Below are positions 42,279-53,380 of a DNA stretch of 64,000 nucleotides, piece after piece; position 1 is the first letter of the stretch, and each line of letters starts with the position of its first letter. The stretch spans positions 1-64,000 of the forward strand of contig NZ_CAMPHI010000012.1 in assembly GCF_946885955.1 (NCBI RefSeq). Reading direction: 5' to 3'. The notes beneath the pieces were generated by a model. The model was given only the letters and a program-made list of their open reading frames with translations. It was not told where the DNA came from and made no database searches. Made by a program: the position numbers and the translations under genes. Origin of the DNA: an uncultured Pseudomonas sp. Lineage in GTDB: Bacteria > Pseudomonadota > Gammaproteobacteria > Pseudomonadales > Pseudomonadaceae.

Positions 42279-43298
42279 TCATTTCCTCGGGTCGAAGGCA
42301 TCGCGAGCCGCTTCGCCGATAAACACCAGCAGGCTGAGCATCACACCCAGTACGGCGAAGGCACTCATGCCGAGCCAGGGCGCTTGCAGATTGGATTTGC
42401 CCTGGGCCACCAGCTCTCCCAGGGACGGCGCGCCAGGCGGCAGGCCGAAGCCGAGGAAGTCCAGTGCGGTCAGGGTGCCAATGGCGCCGGTGAGGATAAA
42501 GGGCATGAAGGTCATGGTCGAAACCATGGCGTTGGGCAGGATGTGGTGGAACATGATCGCGCCGTTTTCCATGCCCAGCGCCCGTGCCGCGCGCACGTAC
42601 TCCAGGTTGCGCCCGCGGAGAAACTCGGCGCGCACCACATCGACCAGACTCATCCAGGAGAACAGCAGCATGATGCCCAGCAGCCACCAGAAATTCGGCT
42701 GCACGAAACTGGCCAGGATGATCAGCAGGTAGAGCACCGGCAAGCCCGACCAGATTTCCAGAAAGCGCTGGCCGATCAAGTCTATCCAGCCGCCGTAGAA
42801 ACCCTGCAGGGCTCCGGCGAAGACACCGATGATCGAGCTGAAGAAGGTCAGAACCAGCGCGAACAGTACCGAAATACGGAAGCCGTAGATCACCCGCGCC
42901 AGTACATCGCGGCCCTGATCGTCGGTGCCCAGCCAGTTGTCCATGGATGGCGGCGCAGGCGCGGGCACCTGCAGGTCGTAGTTGATGCTGGAGTAGCTGA
43001 ACGGGATGGGCGGCCAGAGCATCCAGCCGTCCTTCGCAGCGATCAACTCCTTGATATAGGGGCTCTTGTAGTTGGCCTGCAACGGGAATTCACCGCCGAA
43101 CACGGTTTCCGGGTAGCGTTTGAAAACCGGGAAATACCACTCGCCATCGAAGCGCACGGCCAGGGGTTTGTCGTTGGCGATCAGTTCGGCGCCAAGGCTC
43201 AGGGTGAACAGGCCGAGAAACAGCCAGAGCGACCACCAGCCGCGCTTGTGGGCCTTGAAACGATCAAGGCGTCGTTGATTGAGCGGGGAGAGTGCCAT
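42279..43298 (-). CDS. yejE: ABC importer permease, YejE type
   Basis: 339 residues, DppC/OppC family. N-terminal cytoplasmic part and first membrane segment (WWSLWLFLGLFTLSLGAELI), a periplasmic insert (about 45-125), then five more segments and the coupling loop YVRAARALGMENGAIMFHHILPNAM. It starts 1 bp after the yejB stop on the reverse strand. Confidence 0.92.
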   Translation of the reverse strand: MALSPLNQRRLDRFKAHKRGWWSLWLFLGLFTLSLGAELIANDKPLAVRFDGEWYFPVFKRYPETVFGGEFPLQANYKSPYIKELIAAKDGWMLWPPIPFSYSSINYDLQVPAPAPPSMDNWLGTDDQGRDVLARVIYGFRISVLFALVLTFFSSIIGVFAGALQGFYGGWIDLIGQRFLEIWSGLPVLYLLIILASFVQPNFWWLLGIMLLFSWMSLVDVVRAEFLRGRNLEYVRAARALGMENGAIMFHHILPNAMVSTMTFMPFILTGAIGTLTALDFLGFGLPPGAPSLGELVAQGKSNLQAPWLGMSAFAVLGVMLSLLVFIGEAARDAFDPRK

Positions 43299-43299
43299 C

Positions 43300-44373
43300 T
43301 CAAGCCTCCCTGCTTTCGAAGTCGATACGCGGATCGACCAGGGTGTAGGTCAGGTCGCCGATCAGTTTCACCACCAGGCCTAGCAGAGTGAAGATAAAGA
43401 GCGTGCCGAAAACCAGGGGGTAATCGCGGTTGATCGCCGCCTCGAAGCTCATCAGGCCCAGGCCGTCGAGGGAGAACATCACCTCGATCAACAGGGCACC
43501 CGTGAAGAAGATCCCCATGAAGGCCGAGGGGAAGCCGGCAATGATGATCAGCATGGCATTACGGAATACATGGCCGTAGAGCACGCGGACTTCGCTCAGG
43601 CCTTTGGCGCGAGCGGTGACCACGTACTGCTTGTTGATTTCGTCGAGGAAGCTGTTTTTGGTCAGCAGTGTCAGGGTGGCGAAGTTGCCGATGACCAAGG
43701 CCGTTATCGGCAGCGCCAGGTGCCAGAAGTAGTCGAGGATCTTGCCGCCCAGGCTGAGCTGGTCGAAGTTGTTCGAGGTCAGGCCGCGCAGCGGGAAAAT
43801 ATCCCAGTAGCTGCCGCCGGCAAACAGCACGATCAGCAGGATGGCGAAGAGGAACGCCGGTACCGCGTAGCCAATGATGATTATCGAACTGGTCCAGATA
43901 TCGAAGGCGCTGCCATGCCGGGTGGCCTTGGCGATGCCCACCGGAATCGACACCAGATACATGATCAGGGTGCTCCACAGCCCAAGGGATATCGATACCG
44001 GCATCTTTTCGATGATCAGGTCGATAACCTTGGTGTCGCGGGCGAAGCTGACGCCGAAATCCAGCTGCGCATAATTTTTCAGCATGATCCAGAAGCGCTC
44101 GGGCGCCGACTTGTCGAAGCCGTACATCTTCTCGATCTCGGCGATCAGGTCGGGGTCCAGGCCCTGGGCGCCACGGTAGTTGGAACCGGCCACCGAGACC
44201 TCGGCACCGCCACCGGCGATACGGCTGGTGGCGCCTTCGAACCCCTCCAGTTTGGCGATCATTTGCTCGACCGGGCCACCGGGCGCGGCCTGGATAATGG
44301 CGAAGTTGATCAGCAGGATGCCGAGCAGGGTCGGGATAATCAGCAACAGACGACGAATGATATACGCCAGCAT
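43300..44373 (-). CDS. yejB: ABC importer permease, YejB type
   Basis: 357 residues, DppB/OppB family. Begins [26 protein letters not shown]. Periplasmic insert with [27 protein letters not shown], as in YejB. Coupling loop [24 protein letters not shown]. Tightly packed between the second yejA-like gene and yejE. Confidence 0.93.
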   Translation of the reverse strand: MLAYIIRRLLLIIPTLLGILLINFAIIQAAPGGPVEQMIAKLEGFEGATSRIAGGGAEVSVAGSNYRGAQGLDPDLIAEIEKMYGFDKSAPERFWIMLKNYAQLDFGVSFARDTKVIDLIIEKMPVSISLGLWSTLIMYLVSIPVGIAKATRHGSAFDIWTSSIIIIGYAVPAFLFAILLIVLFAGGSYWDIFPLRGLTSNNFDQLSLGGKILDYFWHLALPITALVIGNFATLTLLTKNSFLDEINKQYVVTARAKGLSEVRVLYGHVFRNAMLIIIAGFPSAFMGIFFTGALLIEVMFSLDGLGLMSFEAAINRDYPLVFGTLFIFTLLGLVVKLIGDLTYTLVDPRIDFESREA

Positions 44374-44374
44374 C

Positions 44375-46546
44375 TTATTGCTCCGCGCTCGACGGGGATT
44401 GGCTTTCGACTGCTGCCGGTTGCGTTTCGGCTTGCGGCCGAATCCACCAGGTGTTCAAGCCGATATCGAATAGCGGAGTGGTCTGCGGGTGTTCGAGACG
44501 ATCCCAATAGGCCACGCGCCAGGTCTTGATATGCCAGTTGGGGATTACGTAGTGGCCCCACAGCAATACGCGGTCGAGGGCGCGGGTATGGTCGATCAGG
44601 CTCTGTCGCGAATTGGCGTTGATCAGGCCCTCGACCAACTGGTCGATCGCCGGATCTTTCAGGCCGATGAAGTTGCGGCTGCCCGGTTTGTCCGCGCTGC
44701 TCGAATGCCAGTATTCGCGCTGCTCGTTACCCGGTGAGTTGGATTGACCGAAGCCGCCGACGATCATGTCGAAATCCCGCGAACGCAGACGATTGATGTA
44801 CTGGGAGACATCGACGCGGCGAATCACCAGTTCCATGCCCAGGTCGGCGAGGTTGCGCTTGAACGGCAGCAGCACCCGCTCGAATTCGGCTTGTGCGAGA
44901 AGAAACTCGAAGCTCACCGGTTTGCCCTCGGCGTCGAGCATCTGGTCGCCTTCGATGCGCCAGCCGGCTTGCTGCAGCAACTGGTACGCCCGGCGCTGCT
45001 GGTCGCGAATGATCCCGCTGCCATCGGTGACTGGCACGCTGTATTCGTCGGTGAACACCTCGGGCGGAATCTTGTCGCGCAGCGGTTCGAGAATCTTCAG
45101 CTCATCGTCACCCGGCAGGCCGCTGGCGGCCAGTTCCGAGTTGTCGAAATAGCTGTGGGTGCGGGTATAGGCGCCGTTGAACAACTGGCGATTGGCCCAT
45201 TCGAAATCGAACAACAAGCCCAGGGCTTCGCGCACCCGGCGATCCTGAAACAGCGGCCGGCGGGTATTGAAGATAAACCCCTGCATGCCCGCCGGGTTGT
45301 GGTTCTGGATCTCTTCCTTGATCAACCGGCCTTCGGCGACGGCCGGCGTGTCGTAGGCGCTGGCCCAGTTCTTGGCACTGGTTTCCAGCCAATAATCGAA
45401 CTGCCCGGCCTTCATCGCCTCGAGCGCGACGGTATTGTCGCGGTAATAGTCGATCAGCATATTGTCGAAGTTGTAGAAGCCGCGATTGACCGGCAGATCC
45501 TGGCCCCACCAGTCCTTGACCCGCTCATAGCGGATCGAACGCCCGGCTTTGACTTCGGTGACCTGATAGGGGCCGCTGCCGAGGGGAATCTCCAGGCTGC
45601 TTTTACCGAAGTCGCGCTTGGTCGGTAGCAGCCGCAGGGCTTTGATCGCCGCAGTGAGGGATTCGGCCGTGGACTTCTTGAATTCGATGCGCAGCAGTTG
45701 CTTGTCTTTTCGCTCGTAGTCGGTGATCGAGCGCAGCGGGGCGAAGGCCTGATCGCCGGAGCGGGCGGCCGCTTGCAGGTTCAACTGCAGGCGCTCGGCA
45801 TTGAGTTTCTGACCGCCAACCAGGCGCGCGTCGTCGTGGATGCGTAGCGTCAAATCGCCTTTTTCGGCGGACTCGATGATATCGACCAGGCTGTCGTCGC
45901 CGAGCAATGGCTGGTCTTGAGCCTGGCTCTCGTCCAGTTCGGTCCACCAGTGTTCAGGCAACACCGGCAGTTGCCCGAGGATCAGCGGCAGCTCGCGGTT
46001 ATTCGCATGTTTGAAGACAAAGCGCACCTTGTGCGGCCCCTCGATTTCGACCCGGTCGACGTCGGCGTAATAACCGCGGTACATGGGCACGCCTTTGCTC
46101 ATCAGGGTTTCGAAGGTGAACTTGACGTCCTCGGCGGTGACCGGATGACCATCCTGGAAGTGAGCTTCCGGGCGCAGATAGAAACGCACCCAGGCGTTAT
46201 CCGCGGCTTTCTCGATCTTGCCGGCGATCAGGCCATATTCGGTAAAGGGCTCATCCAGGCTGTGGCGGGTGAGGCTGTCGTAGATGATGCCGATGTTGTC
46301 TTCGGAAACACCTTTGCTGATAAACGGATTGAGGCTGTCGAAGCTGCCGAAGCCCGCCTGGCGCAAGGTACCGCCCTTGGGCGCATCCGGATTGACGTAG
46401 TCGAAGTGCTTGAAGTTGGCGGGGTACTTCGGCGCTTCGCCGTACAGCGTCAAGGCATGTTGCGGTGCGGCGTCGACGAGGCCAGCCAGGGCCAACAGCA
46501 GAAAGCCGCTGCCGTGCACGAGGAGGGTGCGCAGGGGACGCATCAT
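44375..46546 (-). CDS. Second YejA-like extracellular solute-binding protein
   Basis: 723 residues, cluster C (DppA/OppA) binding protein. Signal peptide [20 protein letters not shown]. Body begins [34 protein letters not shown], the YejA hallmark. It contains two insert regions relative to the upstream paralogue, making it over 110 residues longer. ATG 46546 overlaps the upstream paralogue's stop by 4 bp and has GGAG 8 nt upstream. Likely ligands are oligopeptides or peptide antibiotics such as microcin-C-like compounds; not shown by the sequence. Confidence 0.88.
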   Translation of the reverse strand: MMRPLRTLLVHGSGFLLLALAGLVDAAPQHALTLYGEAPKYPANFKHFDYVNPDAPKGGTLRQAGFGSFDSLNPFISKGVSEDNIGIIYDSLTRHSLDEPFTEYGLIAGKIEKAADNAWVRFYLRPEAHFQDGHPVTAEDVKFTFETLMSKGVPMYRGYYADVDRVEIEGPHKVRFVFKHANNRELPLILGQLPVLPEHWWTELDESQAQDQPLLGDDSLVDIIESAEKGDLTLRIHDDARLVGGQKLNAERLQLNLQAAARSGDQAFAPLRSITDYERKDKQLLRIEFKKSTAESLTAAIKALRLLPTKRDFGKSSLEIPLGSGPYQVTEVKAGRSIRYERVKDWWGQDLPVNRGFYNFDNMLIDYYRDNTVALEAMKAGQFDYWLETSAKNWASAYDTPAVAEGRLIKEEIQNHNPAGMQGFIFNTRRPLFQDRRVREALGLLFDFEWANRQLFNGAYTRTHSYFDNSELAASGLPGDDELKILEPLRDKIPPEVFTDEYSVPVTDGSGIIRDQQRRAYQLLQQAGWRIEGDQMLDAEGKPVSFEFLLAQAEFERVLLPFKRNLADLGMELVIRRVDVSQYINRLRSRDFDMIVGGFGQSNSPGNEQREYWHSSSADKPGSRNFIGLKDPAIDQLVEGLINANSRQSLIDHTRALDRVLLWGHYVIPNWHIKTWRVAYWDRLEHPQTTPLFDIGLNTWWIRPQAETQPAAVESQSPSSAEQ

Positions 46547-48372
46547 CGTTTTTTCTCCGTGGGTTTCAGCCACCAGCTACGCAGGCCCAGGGTATAGGGC
46601 GGGACGGTGACGAAGGCAAACCGGTTGCGGTAGGCCAGGCGGTGATAGTTGATGTACCAGTTCGGCACTGTGTAGTGCTGCCAAAGCAGCACGCGATCCA
46701 GCGCGCGGGTCGCGGCCACCTGCTGATCGCGGGTCTGCGCGGAGAGCAGTTGGTCGAGCAGGGCATCGACCACCGGATTGTCGATGCCCGCATAGTTCTT
46801 GCCGCCCTTGATCTTGGCCTGGCTGGAATGGAAATACAGCGACTGCTCCAGGCCCGGGCTCAGGGTTTGCGGCAGGGTCAGGGAAATCACATCGAAATCG
46901 AATTGATCCAGGCGCTGCTTGTACTGCGCCCGGTCAACGGTGCGGATGCTCGCCTGAATACCCAGGCGCGAGAGGTTCTCGACATAGGGCTGGTAGATGC
47001 GCTCCAGCCCGGGGTTGACCAGCAGGATCTCGAAATTCAAGGGTTTGCCATCAGCGTTCAACAAGCTATCGCCGGACGGCTTCCAGCCGGCTTCGGCCAG
47101 TAGGCCGAGCGCGCGTCTCAGGGTTTCCCGCGGAATACCCCGGCCTTCTGTGGTCGGCACCCGGAAGGGTTCGGTGAACAGCCGCGCCGGCAGTTGTTTG
47201 CGAAAAGGCGAGAGCAGCAGCCATTCAGCGCCCTCGGGTTTGCCGGTGGCGGCGAATTCGCTGTTAGGGTAATAGCTGTTGGCGCGGATGTAGGAGCTGC
47301 TGAACAGCGTGCGATTGGTCCATTCGAAGTCGAACATCATCGCCAGCGCTTCGCGCACCTTGCGTTCGGCGAACTCCGGACGGCGGGTGTTCATGAACAG
47401 CGCCTGGGTCTGGGTCGGGATGCTATGCGGAATCTCCGCCTTGATCACTTCGCCACGTTCAACCGCCGGAAAGTCATAGCCATTGGCCCAGTTCTTCGCT
47501 TGCTGCTCGATATAGAAATCGAATTCGCCAGCCTTGAAGGCTTCGAAGGCAACATGGCTGTCGCGGTAGAACTCGACATCCACACGATCGAAATTGTACT
47601 TGCCGCGATTGACCGGCAGCTGTTCGCCCCACCAGTCCTTCACCCGGGTGAACCGCAGGCTACGTCCTGGGCGCACGCGCGTAATGCGATAAGGCCCGCT
47701 ACCCAGCGGCGGTTCGAAGGTGGTGGCCTTGAAGTCGCGGTCCTTCCAGTAGTGCTGGGGCAGCACCGGCAGTTCGCCCAGGCGCATGATCAGCAGCGGA
47801 TTGCCGGAACGTTTGAAGACGAAACGGATGCGATGACGATTGAGCACATCGACGCGCTTCACTTCCTGCAGGTTGGTGCGGTATTGCGGATGCCCCTCCT
47901 TGAGCAACAGGCGATAAGAGAACGCCACGTCATACGCTGAAATCGGCTTGCCGTCATGGAAGCGCGCTTCTGGACGCAGGTTGAACACCACCCAGCTGCG
48001 GTCCTCGCTGTATTCCACCGATTTTGCAATCAGCCCGTAACTGGACGCCGGCTCGTCGCCAGAAGGATCATAGGAACCGGTACCGGCCATCAGCGTCGCG
48101 TTTAGCTCGGTAACCCCGTACTGCTGGAAGTTCGCCGTACTGATCGGGCTGCTGCCCTTGAAGGTGTAGGGGTTGAGGGTGTCGAAGGTCCCCGAGGCCA
48201 TGATCCGCACCGTGCCACCCTTGGGTGCATCGGGGTTGACCCAGTCGAAATGGGTAAAACTGGCGGGATACTTGAGCATGCCGAACTGTGCGTAGCCATG
48301 GCTTTCGCGAATGGTTGCCGCAACGGGGGCGCTGATGGCCAGCGTGAGGGACAGCAGGAGAAGGAGACGCAT
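46543..48372 (-). CDS. yejA: First YejA-like extracellular solute-binding protein
   Basis: 609 residues, usual YejA length. Signal peptide MRLLLLLSLTLAISAPVAATI. Conserved entry [40 protein letters not shown]. The frame extends to 48576 but the part before 48372 has no signal sequence or homologous residues and is rich in arginine. The ribosome site of the chosen ATG is weak. Head gene of the yejAA-B-E-F-fabI unit. Confidence 0.87.
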   Translation of the reverse strand: MRLLLLLSLTLAISAPVAATIRESHGYAQFGMLKYPASFTHFDWVNPDAPKGGTVRIMASGTFDTLNPYTFKGSSPISTANFQQYGVTELNATLMAGTGSYDPSGDEPASSYGLIAKSVEYSEDRSWVVFNLRPEARFHDGKPISAYDVAFSYRLLLKEGHPQYRTNLQEVKRVDVLNRHRIRFVFKRSGNPLLIMRLGELPVLPQHYWKDRDFKATTFEPPLGSGPYRITRVRPGRSLRFTRVKDWWGEQLPVNRGKYNFDRVDVEFYRDSHVAFEAFKAGEFDFYIEQQAKNWANGYDFPAVERGEVIKAEIPHSIPTQTQALFMNTRRPEFAERKVREALAMMFDFEWTNRTLFSSSYIRANSYYPNSEFAATGKPEGAEWLLLSPFRKQLPARLFTEPFRVPTTEGRGIPRETLRRALGLLAEAGWKPSGDSLLNADGKPLNFEILLVNPGLERIYQPYVENLSRLGIQASIRTVDRAQYKQRLDQFDFDVISLTLPQTLSPGLEQSLYFHSSQAKIKGGKNYAGIDNPVVDALLDQLLSAQTRDQQVAATRALDRVLLWQHYTVPNWYINYHRLAYRNRFAFVTVPPYTLGLRSWWLKPTEKKR

Positions 48373-48646
48373 CAAGTGAGAGATCCGGTCGGCGGCGTCT
48401 TGGAAGCTGGGCGGTACAGTAACAGCTTGTATAAGCAGGAAAAAGGCCACATCTGCGGTTGCGTGAAAACTACCGTCGCCACTGGCTCGGCGATAGCGCG
48501 AGTGCCGCCGCCGCGCGCAGTCGGGGGCTGCAGTAGAGTCCGCTTTAGCGCCTGGCTTCGCGTGCAGGGTTTGCACTTCGCCGATCTATCGACGATGTGA
48601 CGCAACACCTTGCTACACTTGCGGAAATTCTACAGAGGGCTTGAAC

Positions 48647-50092
48647 TTGGGTACCCACAGCCACGGTCTGCAATCCTGGATCGATCGTTTGAACCAAGCC
48701 GAATTGCCCGCCCTGGCCGCTGTGGTGCAGGACCTGCATCGTTTGGCGCAACAGGATAAGTCGTCGGTCCAGCAACTGGCCGACGTTCTGCTGCGCGATG
48801 CGTCGCTGACCTCGAAAGTGCTGCGTATCGGTAATAGCGTCTATTACAACCCGTCGCAGGAAGCGATCAAGACCATCTCGCGGGCGATCATGATGATCGG
48901 CTTCGATAACGTGCGCCTGATCGGCATGTCCGTCGCCCTGATCGATGGGTTGCTGGTGCGTGCACCGCGCGAGCAGTTGCAGGAGTTGCTCGCGCGCTCG
49001 TTCCATGCCGCGGTACAGGCGCGCAACATCGCCGGCTATGTCCTGGCCAAGCACCAGGAAGAGGTGTTTATCGCCGCTTTGCTGTTTCACCTTGGCGAAC
49101 TGGCATTCTGGGGCTGTGGCGGTGATCAGGCCGACGAGTTGGCCACTGCTCTGGAGCAGCCAGGCGTCAATGTCGACGAGGCCGTGCAGCAGGTACTGGG
49201 CACCAGTTTTCGCCAATTGACCCAGGGCTTGGTCAAAAGCTGGAACCTGGGCGATATCGTCAGCCAGGCGCACAGCAGCGCCAATCGCAACGACCCGACG
49301 GTGTTTTCGGTCAATCTGGGGGCACGTATCAGCCAGGCGGCGCTGGAAGGCTGGGACTCGGCAGCCATGGAAAGTCTGATCGAGGAGATGGCCAATTTTA
49401 TCGGGGTCACGCCTGAAGAAGCCCTGCAGCAGGTATTCGCCAGTGCCGAAGAGGCGGTCAAGGTGGCGACCACCTTTGGCGCCAGCAAGCTGTGCAAGTT
49501 GATCCCCAATACCGATCCTGAACAGATCCGCCAGCAGCAGGAGCAGCGCCGCGCCCGTTTGCTGCAGCCCAATCTGCTGACGTTGCAACAAGCCTTGCAG
49601 GACCTCGGCATGATGGCGACCCGGCGCGGCGATGTCGCACAGATTCTCGATACGCTGCTCGACGGCTTGCATCGGGGCGCGGGGCTGGAGCGGGTGATGC
49701 TGGTGGTGCTGGCCGATGGGCATAGCTGCTTTCGCACCAAGCGGGTGGTGGGCGAGGGCAGTCAGGGTTGGCTCAGCGATTTCGTCCTGCCGGTCGATCA
49801 GCCGGAACAGCCGCATATCTTCAGCTATGTGCTGCGCAACCGGGAATCGCTATGGATGGGCGTACCGGCCAGTTACAACCTTGCCGAGTTGGTCACCCAG
49901 CCGATTCGCAAGAGCCTGGGCCAAGGCATGTTCTTTATTGCGCCCTTGCTTGCGGGAACTCGCGAAATCGGTGTTGTGTATGCCGATAACCGGGTCTCCG
50001 GGCGAGCCCTGAAACACGAGCAATTCATCGCTTTCCAGCGGTTCGCGCAGATGACCGGGCGCTGCCTGGAGGCCTTGAGCAAGCGCCCTTGA
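48647..50092 (+). CDS. HDOD domain protein with C-terminal GAF-like domain
   Basis: 481 residues. HDOD domain about 15-215 (LPALAAVVQDLHRLAQQDKSSVQQLADVLLRDASLTSKVLRIGNS; FHLGELAFWG). Helical linker, then a GAF-like domain about 330-480 (GAGLERVMLVVLADGHSCFR; GTREIGVVYADNRVSG). HDOD proteins lack HD phosphohydrolase residues and act in signalling. No ATG exists near the N-terminus. I choose TTG 48647 with GAGGG 7 nt upstream; TTG 48641 would be too close to it. It converges with mltD with only 4 bp between stops. Confidence 0.82.
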   Translation: MGTHSHGLQSWIDRLNQAELPALAAVVQDLHRLAQQDKSSVQQLADVLLRDASLTSKVLRIGNSVYYNPSQEAIKTISRAIMMIGFDNVRLIGMSVALIDGLLVRAPREQLQELLARSFHAAVQARNIAGYVLAKHQEEVFIAALLFHLGELAFWGCGGDQADELATALEQPGVNVDEAVQQVLGTSFRQLTQGLVKSWNLGDIVSQAHSSANRNDPTVFSVNLGARISQAALEGWDSAAMESLIEEMANFIGVTPEEALQQVFASAEEAVKVATTFGASKLCKLIPNTDPEQIRQQQEQRRARLLQPNLLTLQQALQDLGMMATRRGDVAQILDTLLDGLHRGAGLERVMLVVLADGHSCFRTKRVVGEGSQGWLSDFVLPVDQPEQPHIFSYVLRNRESLWMGVPASYNLAELVTQPIRKSLGQGMFFIAPLLAGTREIGVVYADNRVSGRALKHEQFIAFQRFAQMTGRCLEALSKRP

Positions 50093-50096
50093 GCGA

Positions 50097-51665
50097 TCAG
50101 CGGGGCAGGTACAGGGTCAGTGTTTGCCCGGGCTTGAGCGCTTTGCCGGTCTTCGGGTTCCAGCTTTGCAGATGCTGCATGTGCACATTGAAGCGTTTGG
50201 CGATTCGATACAGCGAATCGCCCTGGCGCACCCGATAGTAGGTGGCGTTGCTACGGCTGTCGTCAGCGGCGCCCGCTGCGCTTCCCGCTCTGAGCGTGAG
50301 TACCTGGCCGACGCGCAGGTTGTTGCCGCTGAGGTTGTTCCAGCGCTTCACGTCCTTGACCGATACTTTGTGCGCCTTGGCGACTAGCCAGAGATTGTCG
50401 CCACTTTTCACCCGATAGGTGCTGCTTTGCTCGTTCGAGGCGACGACTGCCGGGCTGGGCTGGCTACGAAACAATGGCTCGTCGGGGGAAGTGCCGGGCT
50501 CCGCCGGAATACTGAGCACCTGGCCGATGCTCAGGTGGTTGCTGGTCAGTCGATTGATGTCCTTCAGCGTGCTGACGGTCAACCGATAACGGTTGGCGAT
50601 CGCGTGCAGGCTATCGCCGGCGCGTACCCGATATTGCTGCCAGTCGACCAGCTGATCCGGCTTCATCAGCAGCAGGTTGGCGGCCAGCAGCTCGGCCTTC
50701 CCCGCCGGCACCAGCAGGTGCTGGGGTCCATCGAGCGTGATGCGTCGCTTGAAAGCCGGGTTGAGCAGGTAGAGTTCGTCTTCGTCGAGGTCTGCGAGAG
50801 CCGCTACGCGGGACAGATCCATGCGTTGCTTGAGCTCGACTTGCTCGAAGTAAGGCTCGTTGGCAATCGGGTCCAGGTTGACCCCGTACGCTTCTGGGCT
50901 CATCACCACCTGTGACAGGGCGAGCAGCTTGGGTACGTAGTTTTCGGTCTCGCTCGGCAGCGACAGGTTCCAGTAATCGGTCGGCAGGCCGAGCTTGCGG
51001 TTGCGTTCGATAGCGCGGCTGACTCGGCCTTCTCCCGCATTGTAGGCGGCGAGGGCGAGTAGCCAGTCGCCATCGAACATGTCATGCAGGTAGGACAGAT
51101 AATTCATCGCGGCGTTGGTCGATGCCATTACATCGCGCCGGCCGTCGTACCAGCTGGTCTGACGCAGGTTGAAATTGCGTCCGGTAGAGGGCATGAACTG
51201 CCACAGACCAACAGCATTGGCATGGGAGTACGCCAGGGGGTTATAGGCGCTCTCGATCATCGGCAGCAGCGCCAGCTCCATCGGCATGTTGCGCTCTTCG
51301 AGGCGCTCGACGATGTAATAAATGTAGGGGTTGCTGCGTTCGCTGACTTTATCCACGAACGATGGGTTGCCGGCGAACCACAGTCGTTGCTGCTCAACGC
51401 GTGGATGTACGCCGATCTCGCCTTGTAACTGGTAGCCGTTGCGCACGCGCTGCCAGATGTCTTCGGGCTCCTGCGCGCGCTGCGTTCCGTTGAGCCATTC
51501 GGGCTCCTGTTCAAGGCCCAGGGCGGTGTCGGTGTCGCGGCTGGAGTCGGGGGCGGGAGAGGTGCTCTGGCAACCGGCCAGCACGGCGCAAAACACCAGG
51601 GCGAGTGCTCGTGCGCTACAGGACAATGCCTTTGAATTCAAAAGTTTGCATAGTGATGAAAGCAT
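50097..51665 (-). CDS. mltD: Membrane-bound lytic murein transglycosylase D with three LysM repeats
   Basis: 522 residues. Lipoprotein signal with LAGC (C32). GH23 transglycosylase domain about 120-240 with the catalytic glutamate in LLPMIESAYNPLAYS and the signatures GLWQFMPSTGRNF and AAYNAGEGRVSRAI. Three LysM peptidoglycan-binding repeats follow (YRVRAGDSLHAIANRY; YRVKSGDNLWLVAKAH; YRVRQGDSLYRIAKRF). It cuts the glycan strand of peptidoglycan in the periplasm. Confidence 0.95.
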   Translation of the reverse strand: MLSSLCKLLNSKALSCSARALALVFCAVLAGCQSTSPAPDSSRDTDTALGLEQEPEWLNGTQRAQEPEDIWQRVRNGYQLQGEIGVHPRVEQQRLWFAGNPSFVDKVSERSNPYIYYIVERLEERNMPMELALLPMIESAYNPLAYSHANAVGLWQFMPSTGRNFNLRQTSWYDGRRDVMASTNAAMNYLSYLHDMFDGDWLLALAAYNAGEGRVSRAIERNRKLGLPTDYWNLSLPSETENYVPKLLALSQVVMSPEAYGVNLDPIANEPYFEQVELKQRMDLSRVAALADLDEDELYLLNPAFKRRITLDGPQHLLVPAGKAELLAANLLLMKPDQLVDWQQYRVRAGDSLHAIANRYRLTVSTLKDINRLTSNHLSIGQVLSIPAEPGTSPDEPLFRSQPSPAVVASNEQSSTYRVKSGDNLWLVAKAHKVSVKDVKRWNNLSGNNLRVGQVLTLRAGSAAGAADDSRSNATYYRVRQGDSLYRIAKRFNVHMQHLQSWNPKTGKALKPGQTLTLYLPR

Positions 51666-51765
51666 TGGCCAATGAGTTCTTGTTGTATCGAAAGTCGGGC
51701 GATTCTAGGAATCGACGCTCCGATGGTCAAGTTTTAACCAATCTTTTGCATACTCGTCGACTATT

Positions 51766-52539
51766 TCAGAACTTATCCTTCCAGGCCCGCAAGCAGGCAA
51801 AAACTTCATTGTCGGTGCGCTCGGTCGTCCCGTCGCGTTGGTTGATTCGCTCGATAACCGAGGGCTCGTCGCAGCGCAGAAAGGGGTTGGTGGCGCGTTC
51901 CAGTGCCAATGTCGTCGGCAGGCTGATGTCGCCCGCCGCCCGCCAGGTGCTGACTTGTTGCAGGCGCTCGGCTATCTGCGGGTTGGCCGGCTCGACCGCC
52001 TGGGCAAACCGCAGGTTGCTCAGGGTGTATTCATGGGTGCAATAGACTTGGGTCTCGTCCGGCAGGGCCGCCAGGCGTTGCAGCGAATCGTGCATTTGCG
52101 CGGGGCTGCCTTCGAACAGACGGCCACAGCCGGCGGCGAATAGGGTATCGCCACAGAACAGCCAGTGTTGTTCGCCCTGGTAATAGGCGATATGGCCGAG
52201 GGTATGGCCCGGCACCTCGATAACCTGCAATGTATGGCCGAGCACCTCGATTCGCTCGCCCTGACTGAGCGCCAGGTCGCGCGCGGGAATGTTTTCCCGC
52301 GCGGGCCCGACCACGCGCGCGCCGCTCGCTGCCTTGAGCTGGGCGATACCGCCGACATGGTCGGAATGGTGATGGGTGATCAGAATATCGCTCAGCTGCC
52401 AGCCCGGATGGGCTTCGAGCCAGGCCAGCACCGGCGCCGCATCGCCCGGATCGATCACTGCGCAGCGCTGCCGCTGGCTGTCCTGCAATAGCCAGATATA
52501 GTTGTCGGAGAAAGCGGGTAGGGCGTCGATTTTAATCAT
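51766..52539 (-). CDS. gloB: Hydroxyacylglutathione hydrolase (glyoxalase II)
   Basis: 257 residues. Metallo-beta-lactamase fold with [37 protein letters not shown] and [13 protein letters not shown]. It hydrolyses S-lactoylglutathione from methylglyoxal detoxification. Start at ATG 52539; the 15 extra upstream residues overlap the divergent promoter. Confidence 0.95.
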   Translation of the reverse strand: MIKIDALPAFSDNYIWLLQDSQRQRCAVIDPGDAAPVLAWLEAHPGWQLSDILITHHHSDHVGGIAQLKAASGARVVGPARENIPARDLALSQGERIEVLGHTLQVIEVPGHTLGHIAYYQGEQHWLFCGDTLFAAGCGRLFEGSPAQMHDSLQRLAALPDETQVYCTHEYTLSNLRFAQAVEPANPQIAERLQQVSTWRAAGDISLPTTLALERATNPFLRCDEPSVIERINQRDGTTERTDNEVFACLRAWKDKF

Positions 52540-52613
52540 GGTACGGTCGCAATTCAGGCAACAAAGGTGCAGTTTAGGCTTCATTGATACCGACGGCTAT
52601 GCAGGTGATCTCC

Positions 52614-53372
52614 ATGTCCGACCATCCATTTGCCCAGGCCGACGCCGATTGGCTCAGCCTTATAGGTGCCGCGCGGGGTTGGTTCAACGGCCCCCATGGC
52701 CAACTGTTACTGGTGGAGGAGCAGCGCCTGCTGGAAGACGAGCTGGCGCGCTTTTTCGGCAGTTATCTGGTGCACTACGGACCCGCCGCGGAGGACACCG
52801 CCAATGCCGCGCAGATCCAGCGCAGCGTTCGCCTCGGGGCACCGTTCAGCGGGGTGGATATCGTTTGCGAGGAGCAGGCCTGGCCATTGACCGAACATGC
52901 CGCCGATGTGGTGCTCCTGCAGCATGGCCTGGATTTCAGCCTCTCGCCCCATGGCCTGCTGCGCGAGGCCGCTCGTAGCGTCAGGCCCGGCGGTCATCTG
53001 CTGATCCTCGGGATCAACCCCCTGAGCAGCTGGGGGGTACGCCATCTGTTCGCCCAGGACGCATTGCGGCAAGCGCGCTGTATCGCGCCGAACCGGGTCA
53101 GCGACTGGCTGCACCTGCTGGGTTTTGCGCTGGAGAAACGTCGCTTCGGATGCTATCGTCCGCCGCTTTCTTCCGTGGGTTGGCAGGCGCGCCTGGCCGG
53201 TCTGGAGGCCTGGGGTGACGCCTGGCAACCGCCGGGTGGCGGCTTCTATATTCTGGTGGCGCGCAAGTTGGTGGTGGGCTTGCGCCCCTTGCGCCAATCG
53301 CGCCGCGAGCCCATGGGCAAGCTGCTACCGCTGCCGGTGGCCAAGGTCAGCCGGCGCAATTCCGAGCATTAA
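52614..53372 (+). CDS. SAM-dependent methyltransferase, YafS-like
   Basis: 252 residues. Class I methyltransferase core; usual motif I is poorly conserved, while [20 protein letters not shown] (about 130-150) corresponds to the late strands of the fold. The gene sits between gloB and rnhA as yafS does in E. coli. ATG 52614 has CAGG 8 nt upstream; ATG 52599 is the alternative. Substrate unknown. Followed by rnhA after 8 bp. Confidence 0.82.
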   Translation: MSDHPFAQADADWLSLIGAARGWFNGPHGQLLLVEEQRLLEDELARFFGSYLVHYGPAAEDTANAAQIQRSVRLGAPFSGVDIVCEEQAWPLTEHAADVVLLQHGLDFSLSPHGLLREAARSVRPGGHLLILGINPLSSWGVRHLFAQDALRQARCIAPNRVSDWLHLLGFALEKRRFGCYRPPLSSVGWQARLAGLEAWGDAWQPPGGGFYILVARKLVVGLRPLRQSRREPMGKLLPLPVAKVSRRNSEH

Positions 53373-53380
53373 GACGAACT

